From positions 22,819 through 83,249 of the forward strand of contig NZ_LMTZ01000121.1 in NCBI RefSeq assembly GCF_001456025.1: DNA of 60,431 bases. The letters are read 5' to 3'. Under the pieces are notes generated by a model that did no database searches, was not told the DNA's origin, and was given only the letters and a program-made list of their open reading frames with translations. Source of the DNA: Mastigocoleus testarum BC008. GTDB lineage: Bacteria > Cyanobacteriota > Cyanobacteriia > Cyanobacteriales > Nostocaceae. Below, piece by piece: positions 29,953 to 39,696 of the stretch. Both the position numbers and the translations under genes were made by a program. Numbering within the stretch: position 1 is the first letter of the stretch; every line of letters begins with the position of its first letter.

Positions 29953-31491
29953 TTATCTTTCCGCTACTTTATTGCTTACCTTATGAGCCTTTGTATTTTT
30001 ATGATGCCAGTTTTTCATTTTTCCCATGTAAGCATCTGAGTTTTCAACTCCTTGCAAAGGCAGAAAAATAGTTAATACTTCTGCTTGATGTGGGCGCTGA
30101 CGCACGATCAACTTACCACCAATTGCCTGAAATAGATGCTTTGTTGCTGCTAGATTCAAACTTACAACACCTGTTTCTGGCTGAAAAGTGAGTAATTCTC
30201 CAATTGCTTTACGGATCGGTGGTGTAAATAATGGTTCCGAACTATTACTATGCTTTTGCTGCTGTAGTTGCGGTAAAAGCTGAAGTTTTAATTGATTACC
30301 AGCAGGGATTACTTGGACTTGAATATGACTTCCTGCAGGTAAGCTACGCGTGAAGTTTTCCATCAAGCCAGTAAGAACTCGATCCAGCATATTTGGATTA
30401 CTTACTACCGCCGGAACCTGCTGTGGTAAAAGGACATCCAAGGTTAAGTCGCGCCTATTTGCTGCTTGCTGCCAACGAGGTATACTTTGCTTCAATACCT
30501 GTTCTAGACACATGGTAGTCAGTTGAGTGTTAGCTGGCTTGTCCACAGGTAAAGTTTCCAATTCTGCAGCCCTGAACAAAAGCTCCATGCGATCTATCTG
30601 TTCTGTACATTCGCGATCGATAATTCGCAGTCGCTTAATGACATTTCCCGGTAGATCTTGTTTTTTAAGTAGTAACTGCGTGATTGTACGAATAGTAGAT
30701 AGTGGGGTACGAACTTCATGAGCAAAAGCTTGTAAAAGTTCGACATCGAGACAATTAGAAGTATTATTAGAAGGCTCAACTCGATCAGCCTGTTTGTTGA
30801 TTTTATGATTAGCTGTAATATAATTACCTGTTTCACTTGCCGGTACATTAGCCAACAGAAATTGACTAAATTGCATCAAAATTTGTGGGTCTAGAACTCT
30901 AGGATTATATTTTTGGACTATTTCTTCCAGTTGAGCGAAAAAATCTGGATTATTAAGGATTACCCTTGCACCAAGCGATCGCCAAGCCCGTTCGACGACT
31001 TCTGCATCGAAGGAAAATAAAAAGTTTTTTTCGCCACTACTGTCTTCAGCTAAAACCAAAATTAATCTAAATTTGTTTGTGAACACTAAACAAAATTGCT
31101 CGTTTGCCAAAGGGTCTCCCGCTAGCAAAGGTAAAATAGATTCTTGGCTCGAATTTTCCTTTTCCGATGATATTTCTTCTGAAGACAAGGCAAATGGTAA
31201 AGCAAGAGGATTGAAAGGTTTTGCACTGAAAGTAACAGCATGCAAACCTTGAATTAGTTCGGGTTGGCTAAATACAGGTGCAGGTGCAGCTAATACCAGT
31301 CCCTGAGTTTCCTCTGAATTTATTCCAGATTCTGAGCTTGTTCCAGATAATGTATTCAATAATAACTGCTCTGCTGCGGCTAGACTGACACGCCATTGGG
31401 CTTGTGCTTTTGCCGAGTCACAGGCTGCTGTTACCATTGATTGGGTATTAATTAAAATGTCCTTTAAGCTTGGCAAAATCCACTGATACAA
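29953..31491 (-). CDS. Histidine-kinase-like protein with degenerate ATP-binding domain
   Basis: A 512-aa soluble protein. Residues 1-240 form an input region without a family I can name. The HisKA helix is canonical, FAHEVRTPLSTIRTI, with His258. Downstream, the expected N-box is only partly present (MENFTRSLP). The glycine-rich G1 (DxGxG) and G2 (GxGxG) motifs of HATPase_c are missing: LKLQLLPQLQQQ and GVVSLNLAATKHLFQ stand in their places. It may therefore be a phosphotransfer scaffold rather than an active kinase. The start codon is probably TTG at 31491. It lies 146 bp from the convergent kinase-like gene. Confidence 0.8.
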   Translation of the reverse strand: MYQWILPSLKDILINTQSMVTAACDSAKAQAQWRVSLAAAEQLLLNTLSGTSSESGINSEETQGLVLAAPAPVFSQPELIQGLHAVTFSAKPFNPLALPFALSSEEISSEKENSSQESILPLLAGDPLANEQFCLVFTNKFRLILVLAEDSSGEKNFLFSFDAEVVERAWRSLGARVILNNPDFFAQLEEIVQKYNPRVLDPQILMQFSQFLLANVPASETGNYITANHKINKQADRVEPSNNTSNCLDVELLQAFAHEVRTPLSTIRTITQLLLKKQDLPGNVIKRLRIIDRECTEQIDRMELLFRAAELETLPVDKPANTQLTTMCLEQVLKQSIPRWQQAANRRDLTLDVLLPQQVPAVVSNPNMLDRVLTGLMENFTRSLPAGSHIQVQVIPAGNQLKLQLLPQLQQQKHSNSSEPLFTPPIRKAIGELLTFQPETGVVSLNLAATKHLFQAIGGKLIVRQRPHQAEVLTIFLPLQGVENSDAYMGKMKNWHHKNTKAHKVSNKVAER

Positions 31492-33816
31492 TGGTTATCA
31501 CCCCTTGATTTAACTGCGCACAAAGCTTGTTTGGAACCTTGTTCCAGATTTATCGGTTCCTTACATTACGAGGTTATCGACATTTACCTGCGGATGAAAG
31601 TCGTAGAACCGAACATCATCAGGTGCAATTTCCCCTTTGGTTACCCGGTATACAAAATTCAATTATTCTTATTCTATGGCGAACCAGGCACAACCTCAAT
31701 TTTTAATGTTGATTTACCAAATCCCATGTCATTAATAGTAAGCTTTGCGTTCAGAGGTCTTACTTCCAAATTTTTGCCTCCAAATTTTTGCCGCTTTGTC
31801 GCTTTGCTTAAGTAAGTGGATATAAATATTTATGTCATTGCGTTAGCGCAAGGTGTTCGTCAAAATAAACGGCAGTGTTAGCACAGCTTGTCCTACAAAA
31901 CATCGCAATCTCAAAGCTTTGCGTTAGCTCCTAGCGATAGGATACCGGATCTGTAGGTAGCGAAGTTATAACCTGTGGTATCGGTGGAGCCTCTAGCTAC
32001 AGCTATTGTTACGTGTCTGACAGGACATATGCTACATTACGCAGCACTCCACTAGCCCCAGCAAAGCTTTTAGCACAAGCGTGACGTGATTCATATGCAA
32101 TGACAAGTATCCAATTAATCCGATTCAAGTACTTATCAAGGAAGGATCTATGTACTAATATTCTACACTTTTGGAGGCATCAACTCGATATGGTGCAAAA
32201 TTTTCTAATTCTCTAATGTTTGATATCAGCCCGAGTAAAGGTAAAACAAAAATTAAATTTGTTCTTGATTTTGTTTTTTTATTTAATATTCCCTTCATAT
32301 TTTTAGTTTCAAGATTTTTATTTTGAGGAATTTATTTTTAGAAAACGAGGAAAAACAAAACTCTTAAGTATTGATTATTAGTTTGCATAAGAATTTGCAA
32401 TCAAATCTGAGTCTTGCCAAAATCTGTGATTGAAGCGTCTAAAGGATGAATTAGTCTTCACAATATTCAGGTGTTTGAAGTAATTTAAAATCAGATAATC
32501 AGAAAATTAGATTTTTGAAGAGTTCGGGCTTCCTGAAAGTTCATCTTGTTCGCAGCATTGATGCTAAATTGCATCATTAACGACTTACAATCAACAATAT
32601 GACGACTTAAGTAATTTTAAAACCTTATATAAGTTATAAATTCCTGCAATATAGAGATAATTAAATTCGTTTTTATAATATAGATGACAGTTTTAAGAAA
32701 AAATTTATCAACACAGAATTTAAGATAGATCTTGGATTAGAATATTCTAAAAGTAGGTAACCCTTCACATCCTACTGTTGACCGAGGAAAACTGCTTTGA
32801 AGCTGAAAGCTTAATTTGCCCTGTTTATTTACATTAACAGTCTCGAATGTAACTGCAAAAATTAAATACTGACTATTGTATTTCTCTTCAAAATCATTCA
32901 AGATATTCTTATTTAAATTACTAATGTGAAAATCCCTAATATCTAAATTCAGATATTGTTAACCGTTTTTGAGAATTTTCTATATATAAATCGTAGACAG
33001 AGGATATATATAAAAGAAACAGATTATACTGCGACTCCAACATCTACATTCTAAGAATTTTTTATTTCTCGTCTTATATCTATCCTTGTATGGACACCTA
33101 TATTTTTCAACTCAAAAATATTATTACTTTCGACTCATAAGTATTTCAAAACTATTTAATTTTAAGTAAAGAGCAAAATATCACAGTTATAAATTGACAT
33201 TATCCTATTACTGACTTAAAAAACAAATAAAACAATAATTAAAACTACGAAAATAAACTATCAAACAATGATTTAAAATCTAAATCATTAAATTACTCTT
33301 TAATGAGTCCATATAAAAAAACGCGTGTAGAATGGTGAGAGTATATTTTCAGGCTATGCAATTTATTAGTCTTATTGGCTTTAAGTGTGAATGTCTGAAA
33401 ATGCTGATAGTTTAGGTGAGCGTTCGTTATTCATTACCTCTGATTGAACTACGGATGCTGTTTTTAGCAAGATTTATCGATGAAACATATCGATATTTTT
33501 TGATGTAACTTTCATCGTCAACGTGACGTTTTTGACTTAAAACTAGACTAATATTTTATATGTTGCCAAGCTATAAAATATCTGTTTAAATGGCTCAAGC
33601 AGTAGTCATATTTTACTCACCTAATGTAAAATTGTTGCCGCCAAAGATGATTCAAGAATCTTTGTTTAAATTTGGCTAAGCATGTTTAATTATTGGTAAG
33701 TAAATTCCCTTTTAAGTCTATTCAATTTCGGTCTTAAAATTTTCCTTTAAGATTCGTTCCTAAACATCAAACGCAAAGTTAATGAATTGCTTCAAGTAGT
33801 TTACTAGGAGATAGAA
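31492..33816. other. 2.3-kb non-coding region with dispersed repeats
   Basis: No supported gene on either strand. The ORF at 31531-31815 has no RBS and no family signature. Between about 31845 and 32095 there is a patchwork of GC-richer repeat pieces (TTGCGTTAGCGCAAGG, CTAGCGATAGGATACCGGAT, CTGTAGGTAGCGAAG) related to those at about 1885-1930 (GATAGCGTACCGGATCCGTA). The rest, to 33780, is very AT-rich. The end holds the promoter and RBS (AGGAG at 33808-33812) of the lipoprotein gene. Confidence 0.5.
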
Positions 33817-34395
33817 ATGAAAAAGTTTATTCCATTTCTGATAAGTGGTGTTTTAGCGATTGGTACTTTCGGTTGTCAGGGTCAGGAAGCCGCTCAGACA
33901 AATCCAGAGGCTTCAGATACTACAGAAGAAGCAACTCAACCTGCTGCACAAGAAGCTAGCGATACAACTGCTGAAACAGAAGCCAAGCAAGGTACAGCAG
34001 CTACTGAAGGTGAAGGTGCAGCAGATACAGCAGCTACTGAGGGTGAGGCTGCAACAGATACAGCAGCTAGTGACATTAAAATAGATCCAGCAGCTACCGA
34101 CAGCGCGACAGATCCAGCTGCAGCTGAAGGTGTAACAGATCCAACCGCAGCAGGTACCGCAGAAGATGCAACTGCTGTTGATGGTGATGTCGCAACTCAA
34201 GCTAATAAAGCATTAAAAGACAAGTTACCTACCAGCAAACTGGAAGCAAAAGAAGAAGAAGCAGGTGTTGTTTCCGTTTCTGGAACCGTATCTAGCGACG
34301 CAGAACTTAAGGAGATTGAACCTACTGTTAAAAGCGTTAAAGGAGTTACAGAAGTTAAGGTAGATGCAACTGTTGAAGGTGCTCCTGCGGAGTAA
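33817..34395 (+). CDS. BON-domain lipoprotein
   Basis: A 192-aa secreted lipoprotein. The signal peptide has the lipobox IGTFGC, so Cys20 should be lipidated after cleavage. A long low-complexity linker (about 25-128), rich in Ala, Thr, Glu and Asp with repeated AATEGE/DTAATEGE units, is followed by a single BON domain (about 130-190; GVVSVSGTVSSDAEL and VKGVTEVKVDATVEG). BON domains bind membranes or peptidoglycan-associated partners and often appear in stress-induced envelope proteins. AGGAG precedes the ATG, and a clear terminator follows at 34452. The function beyond envelope association is unknown. Confidence 0.88.
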   Translation: MKKFIPFLISGVLAIGTFGCQGQEAAQTNPEASDTTEEATQPAAQEASDTTAETEAKQGTAATEGEGAADTAATEGEAATDTAASDIKIDPAATDSATDPAAAEGVTDPTAAGTAEDATAVDGDVATQANKALKDKLPTSKLEAKEEEAGVVSVSGTVSSDAELKEIEPTVKSVKGVTEVKVDATVEGAPAE

Positions 34396-34451
34396 TGAGT
34401 ACAGACAGTGCAAAAATTTGAATTCAGTTTTTATTTGCTGAATTGATAGAG

Positions 34452-34492
34452 CAGAACTTGTAGCAAAAATGCAAGTTCTGTTTTATTTTTTT
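34452..34492 (+). terminator. Intrinsic terminator of the lipoprotein gene
   Basis: Perfect 9-bp stem CAGAACTTG/CAAGTTCTG (34452-34460 and 34472-34480) with an 11-nt loop, followed by TTTTATTTTTTT. Confidence 0.88.
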
Positions 34493-34612
34493 GTGATTTT
34501 TTAAGTTTTTTTAATAGTTTTACCTCTTTGGTTTAGAAAATTTTTTACTTCCTGTTCCCTGTTTCCTTTTCAGCCAGAATATAATGTCCTAACCTTGATG
34601 CTTGGTACTACA

Positions 34613-35827
34613 CTACAAAATATTTTTCAAGATTGTTGTTAATTTTTGAATTTGAGATAATTCGTGGGTAGCCATTACAGAAATCCGAATTCTGCTTGTG
34701 GGGACTGTTGGTGGACGAATTGCTGGAGCAAAAATTCCTTTATCTATTAATTGCTGTCCTAATTTAAGTGCTGTACTACTATTTGGTAATTGGAAACAAA
34801 GAATCGGTGAATTTGAAGGTAGTAGTTTTAGATTTGGTTGTTCTGATGTAGCTATTTGTTTTGAGCTTGTTTGTTGTGAGATTATCTGTTTAACTATTAT
34901 TTCTTTTAAAAAGTTAATATTATTCCACAAATTAGTTCGTCTTTCAGGTTCTTGCTGGAGAATTTTAATTGCGGTTAAAGCTGCTGCTGTATCTGCTGGG
35001 GAAAGTCCTGTAGTGTAAATCCAACCGGGAGCACGATTGCGTAAAAAATCAATTAATAGATTACTACCCGCAACATAACCACCTAAACTACCAAGTGCTT
35101 TACTGAGGGTTCCTACTTGAATGATATTTTTACCGCTATAGCCGAAGTGTTCTACACATCCACTTCCCCTTTCACCCAACACACCTGTTGCATGGGCTTC
35201 ATCAAGCAGTAGCATACAACTAAATTCTGTTGCTAATTCGAAGAGTTCTGGTAAAGGACACAAATCCCCATCCATACTAAATACGCTATCAGTAATAATC
35301 AAACAGCGCCGGTACAATTGTCTTTGTTCAACTAAATGAGTTTTTAACTCAGTAACATTGCAATGGGAATATTCAATTACATTAGCACCACTGAGTTTTG
35401 CCCCATTTTTCAAACTGGAATGATTGTATTGGTCTGATAAAATTAAATCTCGCGTCCCAACCAAAGCAGTAATTGTACCTAAATTTGCTAGATATCCGGA
35501 ACTAAAAACTACTGCATCTTCTGTTTCCTTTAATGATGCGATCGCTATTTCTAAATCTCGATGTAATTTTCGATGTCCGCTGAGTAAGCGAGAACCCGTA
35601 CTTCCCGTACCATATTCTTGAGTGGCTGCGATCGCCGCTGCAATTAATCGCTCATCCCCTGCAAGTCCCAAATAATCATTGCTAGCAAAATTAATTACTT
35701 CATGCCCATCTAAGATTATTTTTGCACCTGGACGCCCTGCAATAGTTTTAACTGCACGGTACCAATCAGCACGGTGAATGGTGGTCAGAGATTTTTCGAG
35801 CCAAGCGTAGGGGTCATAACAGTGCAT
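34613..35827 (-). CDS. bioF: 8-amino-7-oxononanoate synthase
   Basis: A PLP-dependent alpha-oxoamine synthase that joins pimeloyl-ACP (or -CoA) and L-alanine in biotin synthesis. The 404-aa protein shows the family motifs: NFASNDYLGLAG near the N-terminus, GTGSTGSRLLSGH, DSVFSMDGD, DEAHATGVLGERG, and the PLP lysine in GTLSKALGSLGG (Lys243). A 25-residue poorly conserved insert near residue 310 (SQQTSSKQIATSEQPNLK) is unusual. Other alpha-oxoamine synthases (2-amino-3-ketobutyrate ligase, ALA synthase) are less likely because of the early motifs. No other biotin gene is nearby, as is common in cyanobacteria. Confidence 0.88.
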   Translation of the reverse strand: MHCYDPYAWLEKSLTTIHRADWYRAVKTIAGRPGAKIILDGHEVINFASNDYLGLAGDERLIAAAIAATQEYGTGSTGSRLLSGHRKLHRDLEIAIASLKETEDAVVFSSGYLANLGTITALVGTRDLILSDQYNHSSLKNGAKLSGANVIEYSHCNVTELKTHLVEQRQLYRRCLIITDSVFSMDGDLCPLPELFELATEFSCMLLLDEAHATGVLGERGSGCVEHFGYSGKNIIQVGTLSKALGSLGGYVAGSNLLIDFLRNRAPGWIYTTGLSPADTAAALTAIKILQQEPERRTNLWNNINFLKEIIVKQIISQQTSSKQIATSEQPNLKLLPSNSPILCFQLPNSSTALKLGQQLIDKGIFAPAIRPPTVPTSRIRISVMATHELSQIQKLTTILKNIL

Positions 35828-36388
35828 TGTTGTGCAAATAGAACTTCATAGACTATATTCGCAAACAAAAAAGTACGTCTAAGGTAGAAATATGTAGGTT
35901 TGTACAGTAAATCAGCTATTAGCAACTACGTCTGAGAAAATTTATAAATGAAAGCCTCCTAAATTCCCCAATACTGGAGAATTTTGAAAGTTAATCCCAC
36001 CACAATAGGGAAGTTAGGGGGCAAGATTATCCTTTAATCAAGCAACATTTATGTTGTTATATCAATGTTGAGTTGACACCTTTGTTTAACAATCTTGCAC
36101 TTAAGAATATAAAAATGAATTACCCTTTCAAATTGCCTTTTCAAATCATCTTCTAAAGAATATATAAATATTTAAATCTGAAGTCTAAATCTAGAATATT
36201 TTAAAAACAATTCAAATAAAAATAATTCAAAAGCCCGGTAAAAAACCTTAAGTATTAAGCTAACCATAGGATTACTCATAACTTACGAACCTCTGCTCAA
36301 TGGGCAGTCTACCAAAAGATTTTGTTGTGCACCCTATTCTACTCAAAACAAAGTCATAGCATTCGTTTAAAACAAACCTGGTGACACT
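35828..36388. other. Intergenic region between ruvA and bioF
   Basis: 560 bp without a gene. Around 35950-36020 lies a C/G-run bearing repeat (CTAAATTCCCCAATACTGGAGAATTTTGAAAG ending in GGGAAGTTAGGGGGC, quoted in parts), a pattern frequent in cyanobacterial spacers. Confidence 0.4.
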
Positions 36389-37024
36389 CTACTTAATATG
36401 TTCGCTGCTAAGGTGAGCAATTGATTGTTTAATCCAATCTTCTACGTAAGCATCATCATCTAATCCAATTTCCTCGCTGACGTAGTGCAAAGCATGACTG
36501 ACTTCATTGGGGGTGTAACCCAGGGCTAACAATGTCATTTGTACTTCTTCCAAAATTCCTGGTGCAGGTCCACCGGTAGCAACGAAGAAGCCAGCAGATT
36601 TGCGCCATTCAATCAATTTACTCTTCAGTTCCAAACAAATCCGTTCTGCGGTTTTTTTGCCGATTCCTGGAGTTTGGATTAATAACTGCACGTTAGCGCT
36701 AACGATCGCTTGAACCAACTCTGGTAATTCCAAAGTATCTAACATTGCGATCGCTAATGCTGCACCGATTCCACTCACACTTTGCAAATATCGAAATAAA
36801 TCCCTTTCTGCTGGGGAGCTAAAACCATAGAGAAATGGAACCTCATCCCGAATTTGAAAATGGGTGAAAACCTGCACAGTTGTGCCCGATTCTGGCAATT
36901 GCTTTGCCACTCGTCCCGGAATTTGCAAATCATAACCCAAACCATTTACTTCCAGAGTCAAGAGGTAGCGATTGGCGCTACTGTTCTGGATGCCAGCCAC
37001 AATACCTTTAAGATAGCTAATCAT
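36389..37024 (-). CDS. ruvA: Holliday junction branch migration protein RuvA
   Basis: Binds four-way DNA junctions as a tetramer and loads the RuvB motor in recombinational repair. The start is placed at ATG 37024 (211 aa, MISYLKGIVAGIQ), the standard family N-terminus; an upstream in-frame extension runs through the end of spp and is not expected. The OB-fold domain I (1-65), the tandem helix-hairpin-helix region with VSGIGAALAIAML and TPGIGKKTAERICLELK, and the C-terminal domain III that contacts RuvB (ALGYTPNEVSHAL) are all visible. It overlaps the stop of spp in an ATGA, so translation is probably coupled. ruvB is not in the window. Confidence 0.95.
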   Translation of the reverse strand: MISYLKGIVAGIQNSSANRYLLTLEVNGLGYDLQIPGRVAKQLPESGTTVQVFTHFQIRDEVPFLYGFSSPAERDLFRYLQSVSGIGAALAIAMLDTLELPELVQAIVSANVQLLIQTPGIGKKTAERICLELKSKLIEWRKSAGFFVATGGPAPGILEEVQMTLLALGYTPNEVSHALHYVSEEIGLDDDAYVEDWIKQSIAHLSSEHIK

Positions 37025-37767
37025 TCCAAGAAACCAAAATGTTTCAAACCTTCTAAAATACCACCTGCACACTTATTCTTCGCTAAATAGCGATATTCAG
37101 CAGGATTTTCATTGTGCCACCCGAGTAACTCCTCACGAGCGTTACCAACAATAATTCCCCGTTCGTTACCGACGGCAAATAAAGCTATGTCATTCCCCGA
37201 GTCGCCACAGGCTACAGTCCTTTCAGATCCAAATTGCCATCTTTGGCGCAGAAACTGCATTGCCTGACCTTTATCGCTGTGATGAGGAACAATGTCAAGG
37301 TCAATACCACTACTATAAATTAACTTTATATCTAAATTGGCATCTTGTAATGCTGATTCTAATTGCGGTAGCACTTTTGTCGCTGCCGTTTGTTCGATGT
37401 GAAAACTCAATTTGAAAGCACCTTGTTCCGATTGTTGTTGCATAATTAACTCAGGGAAGTCAGTGGTTATTGATGATACCAGATCTCTATCCCATCCTGG
37501 TGAAAGTTTTTCTGACCAAGCTGGATCTGGTTCATTTTTACCGTCTAGATACATTTCTGTGCCGACAGCAACAACTAATGCATCTGGATCTAAGAGGTTT
37601 TTTTCTTCTTGAAGTTCCTGGTAAAGAATTCGCGATCGCCCCGTAGCATAAACAATCTTAGTTCCCTGTTCTTGGCGATGTCGACTTAATTCCTGATTTA
37701 GTTCTACTAAAGCATTGTCGTCACCGACTAAAGTGTTATCCAAGTCGGTTACAAACATAAATTTCGC
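37021..37767 (-). CDS. spp: Sucrose-phosphate phosphatase
   Basis: A HAD-superfamily phosphatase that removes phosphate from sucrose-6-phosphate, the last step of sucrose synthesis, used for osmoprotection and as a heterocyst carbon carrier. Motif I DLDNTLVGDD has the nucleophile and acid Asp residues (9 and 11). Motif II is in VYATGRS, motif III has the Lys of HSDKGQAM, and motif IV is GDSGNDIALF. The best start is GTG at 37767 (MAKFMFVTDLDN), as the family begins right before motif I. An upstream TTG (37779) would add four residues. It is followed directly by ruvA through a 4-base ATGA overlap. Confidence 0.88.
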   Translation of the reverse strand, partial: AKFMFVTDLDNTLVGDDNALVELNQELSRHRQEQGTKIVYATGRSRILYQELQEEKNLLDPDALVVAVGTEMYLDGKNEPDPAWSEKLSPGWDRDLVSSITTDFPELIMQQQSEQGAFKLSFHIEQTAATKVLPQLESALQDANLDIKLIYSSGIDLDIVPHHSDKGQAMQFLRQRWQFGSERTVACGDSGNDIALFAVGNERGIIVGNAREELLGWHNENPAEYRYLAKNKCAGGILEGLKHFGFLE

Positions 37768-38240
37768 CACGTTGTTCAACCTCTTGTCTCTGCAGTTGTA
37801 TAAAAAAGTAGATGCTTTGTATATTTATTATCCTTCTTTCTTTGTTAGTTATTTAACTAATTTGTGAGATGTTGTAACTTTTTTTGAAACACTGCATTAC
37901 TTGATAGAGGTGGTTTTTAGCTTGATGCAATAGTTGCGAGCTATTTGAATGTATTGTTGTTGATTTGAAATTAAGGCTATTTAAATAGAAAAATAAAGAT
38001 GCAAAATTATGACCTCACAGTCATGTAATTAACAGATAGGTTATGTTTCTGTTAGGTGCTAACGTCTCTCTAAATTAAGGAAATATTTGCAAATTAATTA
38101 TATTTATGTTCTTTCTGATACAGAATAATTACTAAGTTTGGGTAATGTATGCGAGCCAATGCAGACATCTCTGTTTCTGCTAAGTTTATTTGGAAAAATA
38201 TTTCCTTGTCTCCTTTGTAGAGGATTCAATTCTCTAAAAA
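37768..38240. other. Spacer at the edge of the conflict island
   Basis: 470 bp, AT-rich, no gene. It separates the spp-ruvA unit from the end of the two-TM protein gene. No obvious integration or terminator signal. Confidence 0.4.
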
Positions 38241-39683
38241 CTATTTTCGGATAAGTTCCCATATTTTAATTATCAACCAAGTAATAAGGGCAAATACTAT
38301 CCCTATTCCTATACTAATCGTTACAGAAAGGACTGGAGCAAGCCAAGGTTCAGGAATCCAATGTGATATTATCGATCCGACGACAGGATATGTTGCTGCT
38401 TGCTCGGCATTTTTTGCTTCTGGGAATTGACCTGTAATAGAAGCAATGAAGGAACTAGTAGCCAAAAATACACCTAATATTGCAATGGTATTTTGAAAAG
38501 TGCGATCGCGTTGTGAACGTTCAATTTCTGTGATTCCACGAATAGCGTTAATTAGATCGGTCAATAGAGTTAAACCAATATTTAAGCTTTCGTGATCATT
38601 TTTTGTTTGCCCTAAATATCTGCGTTCTACGTCTTCAATAAAATCATGTAAAAATTTTAAATCACTAGGCGATTGTAAGTCGTTTAGCTTTTGCTTTATT
38701 CTTCCTAATCGCCTTTCATAGTTAAGTAAATTAATTTCAATTGTACGTCTTAGAGTAGAAAGATAATTAAGATTTACAGAGTAGTCCCAAAGAGTATTCT
38801 GAGCATTAATTAAAGTATGCCTTAGTTTATTCAAATCTAATTTACCAGACTTTTCTGCTTTAAAAGCTTTTTGGTATTCATCAATAACAACGTTATAATT
38901 TTGTAACTTTTTTTTCAAATACTGGCTTTGACCATAAGCCCAAATAATTTTACTACGGTAAGCAAACAAACGTAGCCAATCAAAGTTAAACTTAGAAGCT
39001 TCTCTGGCAGTTTTTCTATCTGGATAAATAGCAATGATAACGTAGTGATTATCTTGGATATGGTGAATATTAAGACGATCTGGTAAATTCGCTAGAATAT
39101 TTAAGCGATAATGCCATAATTCAAATAACATTCCTCCCAAAAAAGAAGATTGACCACGAAAATCCGAATCCCAATTCAGATTAATTTCATTGACCTTGCA
39201 GCATTCCTTAGCAATAAATTCCGCATCATTATGGGAAAAATTCGAGAGTTGTCCCGATAGCATCCATACCTGTCCAACAGTGCTGGAAGTTTCATTTAAT
39301 CGAGTTTCTATTTCTGCCTTTAGTTCTGTAAAACAACTAACAGTAATAGCTTCATTTTTAGCCTGTTGTACATTTCCAAAGGAATGCTCAACTGAAGAAT
39401 CTAAAAGTAATCCATAGCAATCCCCCAAGCGTACGGGATAATACCATCCCTTCAAAGTATACTTTTGAGTACTGTTATCAAAATGTTCTCTACCTCGTTT
39501 ACCCAATAATTCGATATATTCCCCTTCTATATCATCCCTTTGTTTGATTCGGGGGTGAACTTGTTCCGGAAGTTTGCGCAAAAAATATTTCTGATTAGTA
39601 ATTATATCTGTATCATTGTCACCCAATCCTTCCCGCAAATCATAGAGAAATAAATCCAAGGTGGGATAAATAAGTTCGCTCAT
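38241..39683 (-). CDS. Membrane protein of a conflict island, two C-terminal TM helices
   Basis: A 480-aa protein I cannot assign to a named family. Residues 1-260 look globular and soluble (LDLFLYDLREGLGDNDTDI at the start, WYYPVRLGDCYGLLLDSSVE). Residues 255-390 are mostly charged, heptad-like helix. Two hydrophobic helices sit at the C-terminus: about 396-416 (TIAILGVFLATSSFIASITG) and 445-475 (VLSVTISIGIGIVFALITW). This soluble head, coiled-coil and double-TM tail recall CorA/RMD1-like topologies. It lies 13 bp after the 154-aa gene and is divergent from the caspase-MoxR-VWA operon. A membrane effector or anchor of that system is inferred. Confidence 0.75.
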   Translation of the reverse strand: MSELIYPTLDLFLYDLREGLGDNDTDIITNQKYFLRKLPEQVHPRIKQRDDIEGEYIELLGKRGREHFDNSTQKYTLKGWYYPVRLGDCYGLLLDSSVEHSFGNVQQAKNEAITVSCFTELKAEIETRLNETSSTVGQVWMLSGQLSNFSHNDAEFIAKECCKVNEINLNWDSDFRGQSSFLGGMLFELWHYRLNILANLPDRLNIHHIQDNHYVIIAIYPDRKTAREASKFNFDWLRLFAYRSKIIWAYGQSQYLKKKLQNYNVVIDEYQKAFKAEKSGKLDLNKLRHTLINAQNTLWDYSVNLNYLSTLRRTIEINLLNYERRLGRIKQKLNDLQSPSDLKFLHDFIEDVERRYLGQTKNDHESLNIGLTLLTDLINAIRGITEIERSQRDRTFQNTIAILGVFLATSSFIASITGQFPEAKNAEQAATYPVVGSIISHWIPEPWLAPVLSVTISIGIGIVFALITWLIIKIWELIRK

Positions 39684-39696
39684 AAATTTGGTTTTA

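Noticed and set aside
31531..31815. 94-codon plus-strand ORF
   Set aside because: No RBS or family signature; it sits in a repeat-rich spacer next to the kinase-like gene start.
33860..34200. Overlapping ORFs with Gln/Leu-rich or Cys-rich repeats on both strands
   Set aside because: Shadows of the Ala/Thr/Glu-rich linker of the BON lipoprotein.
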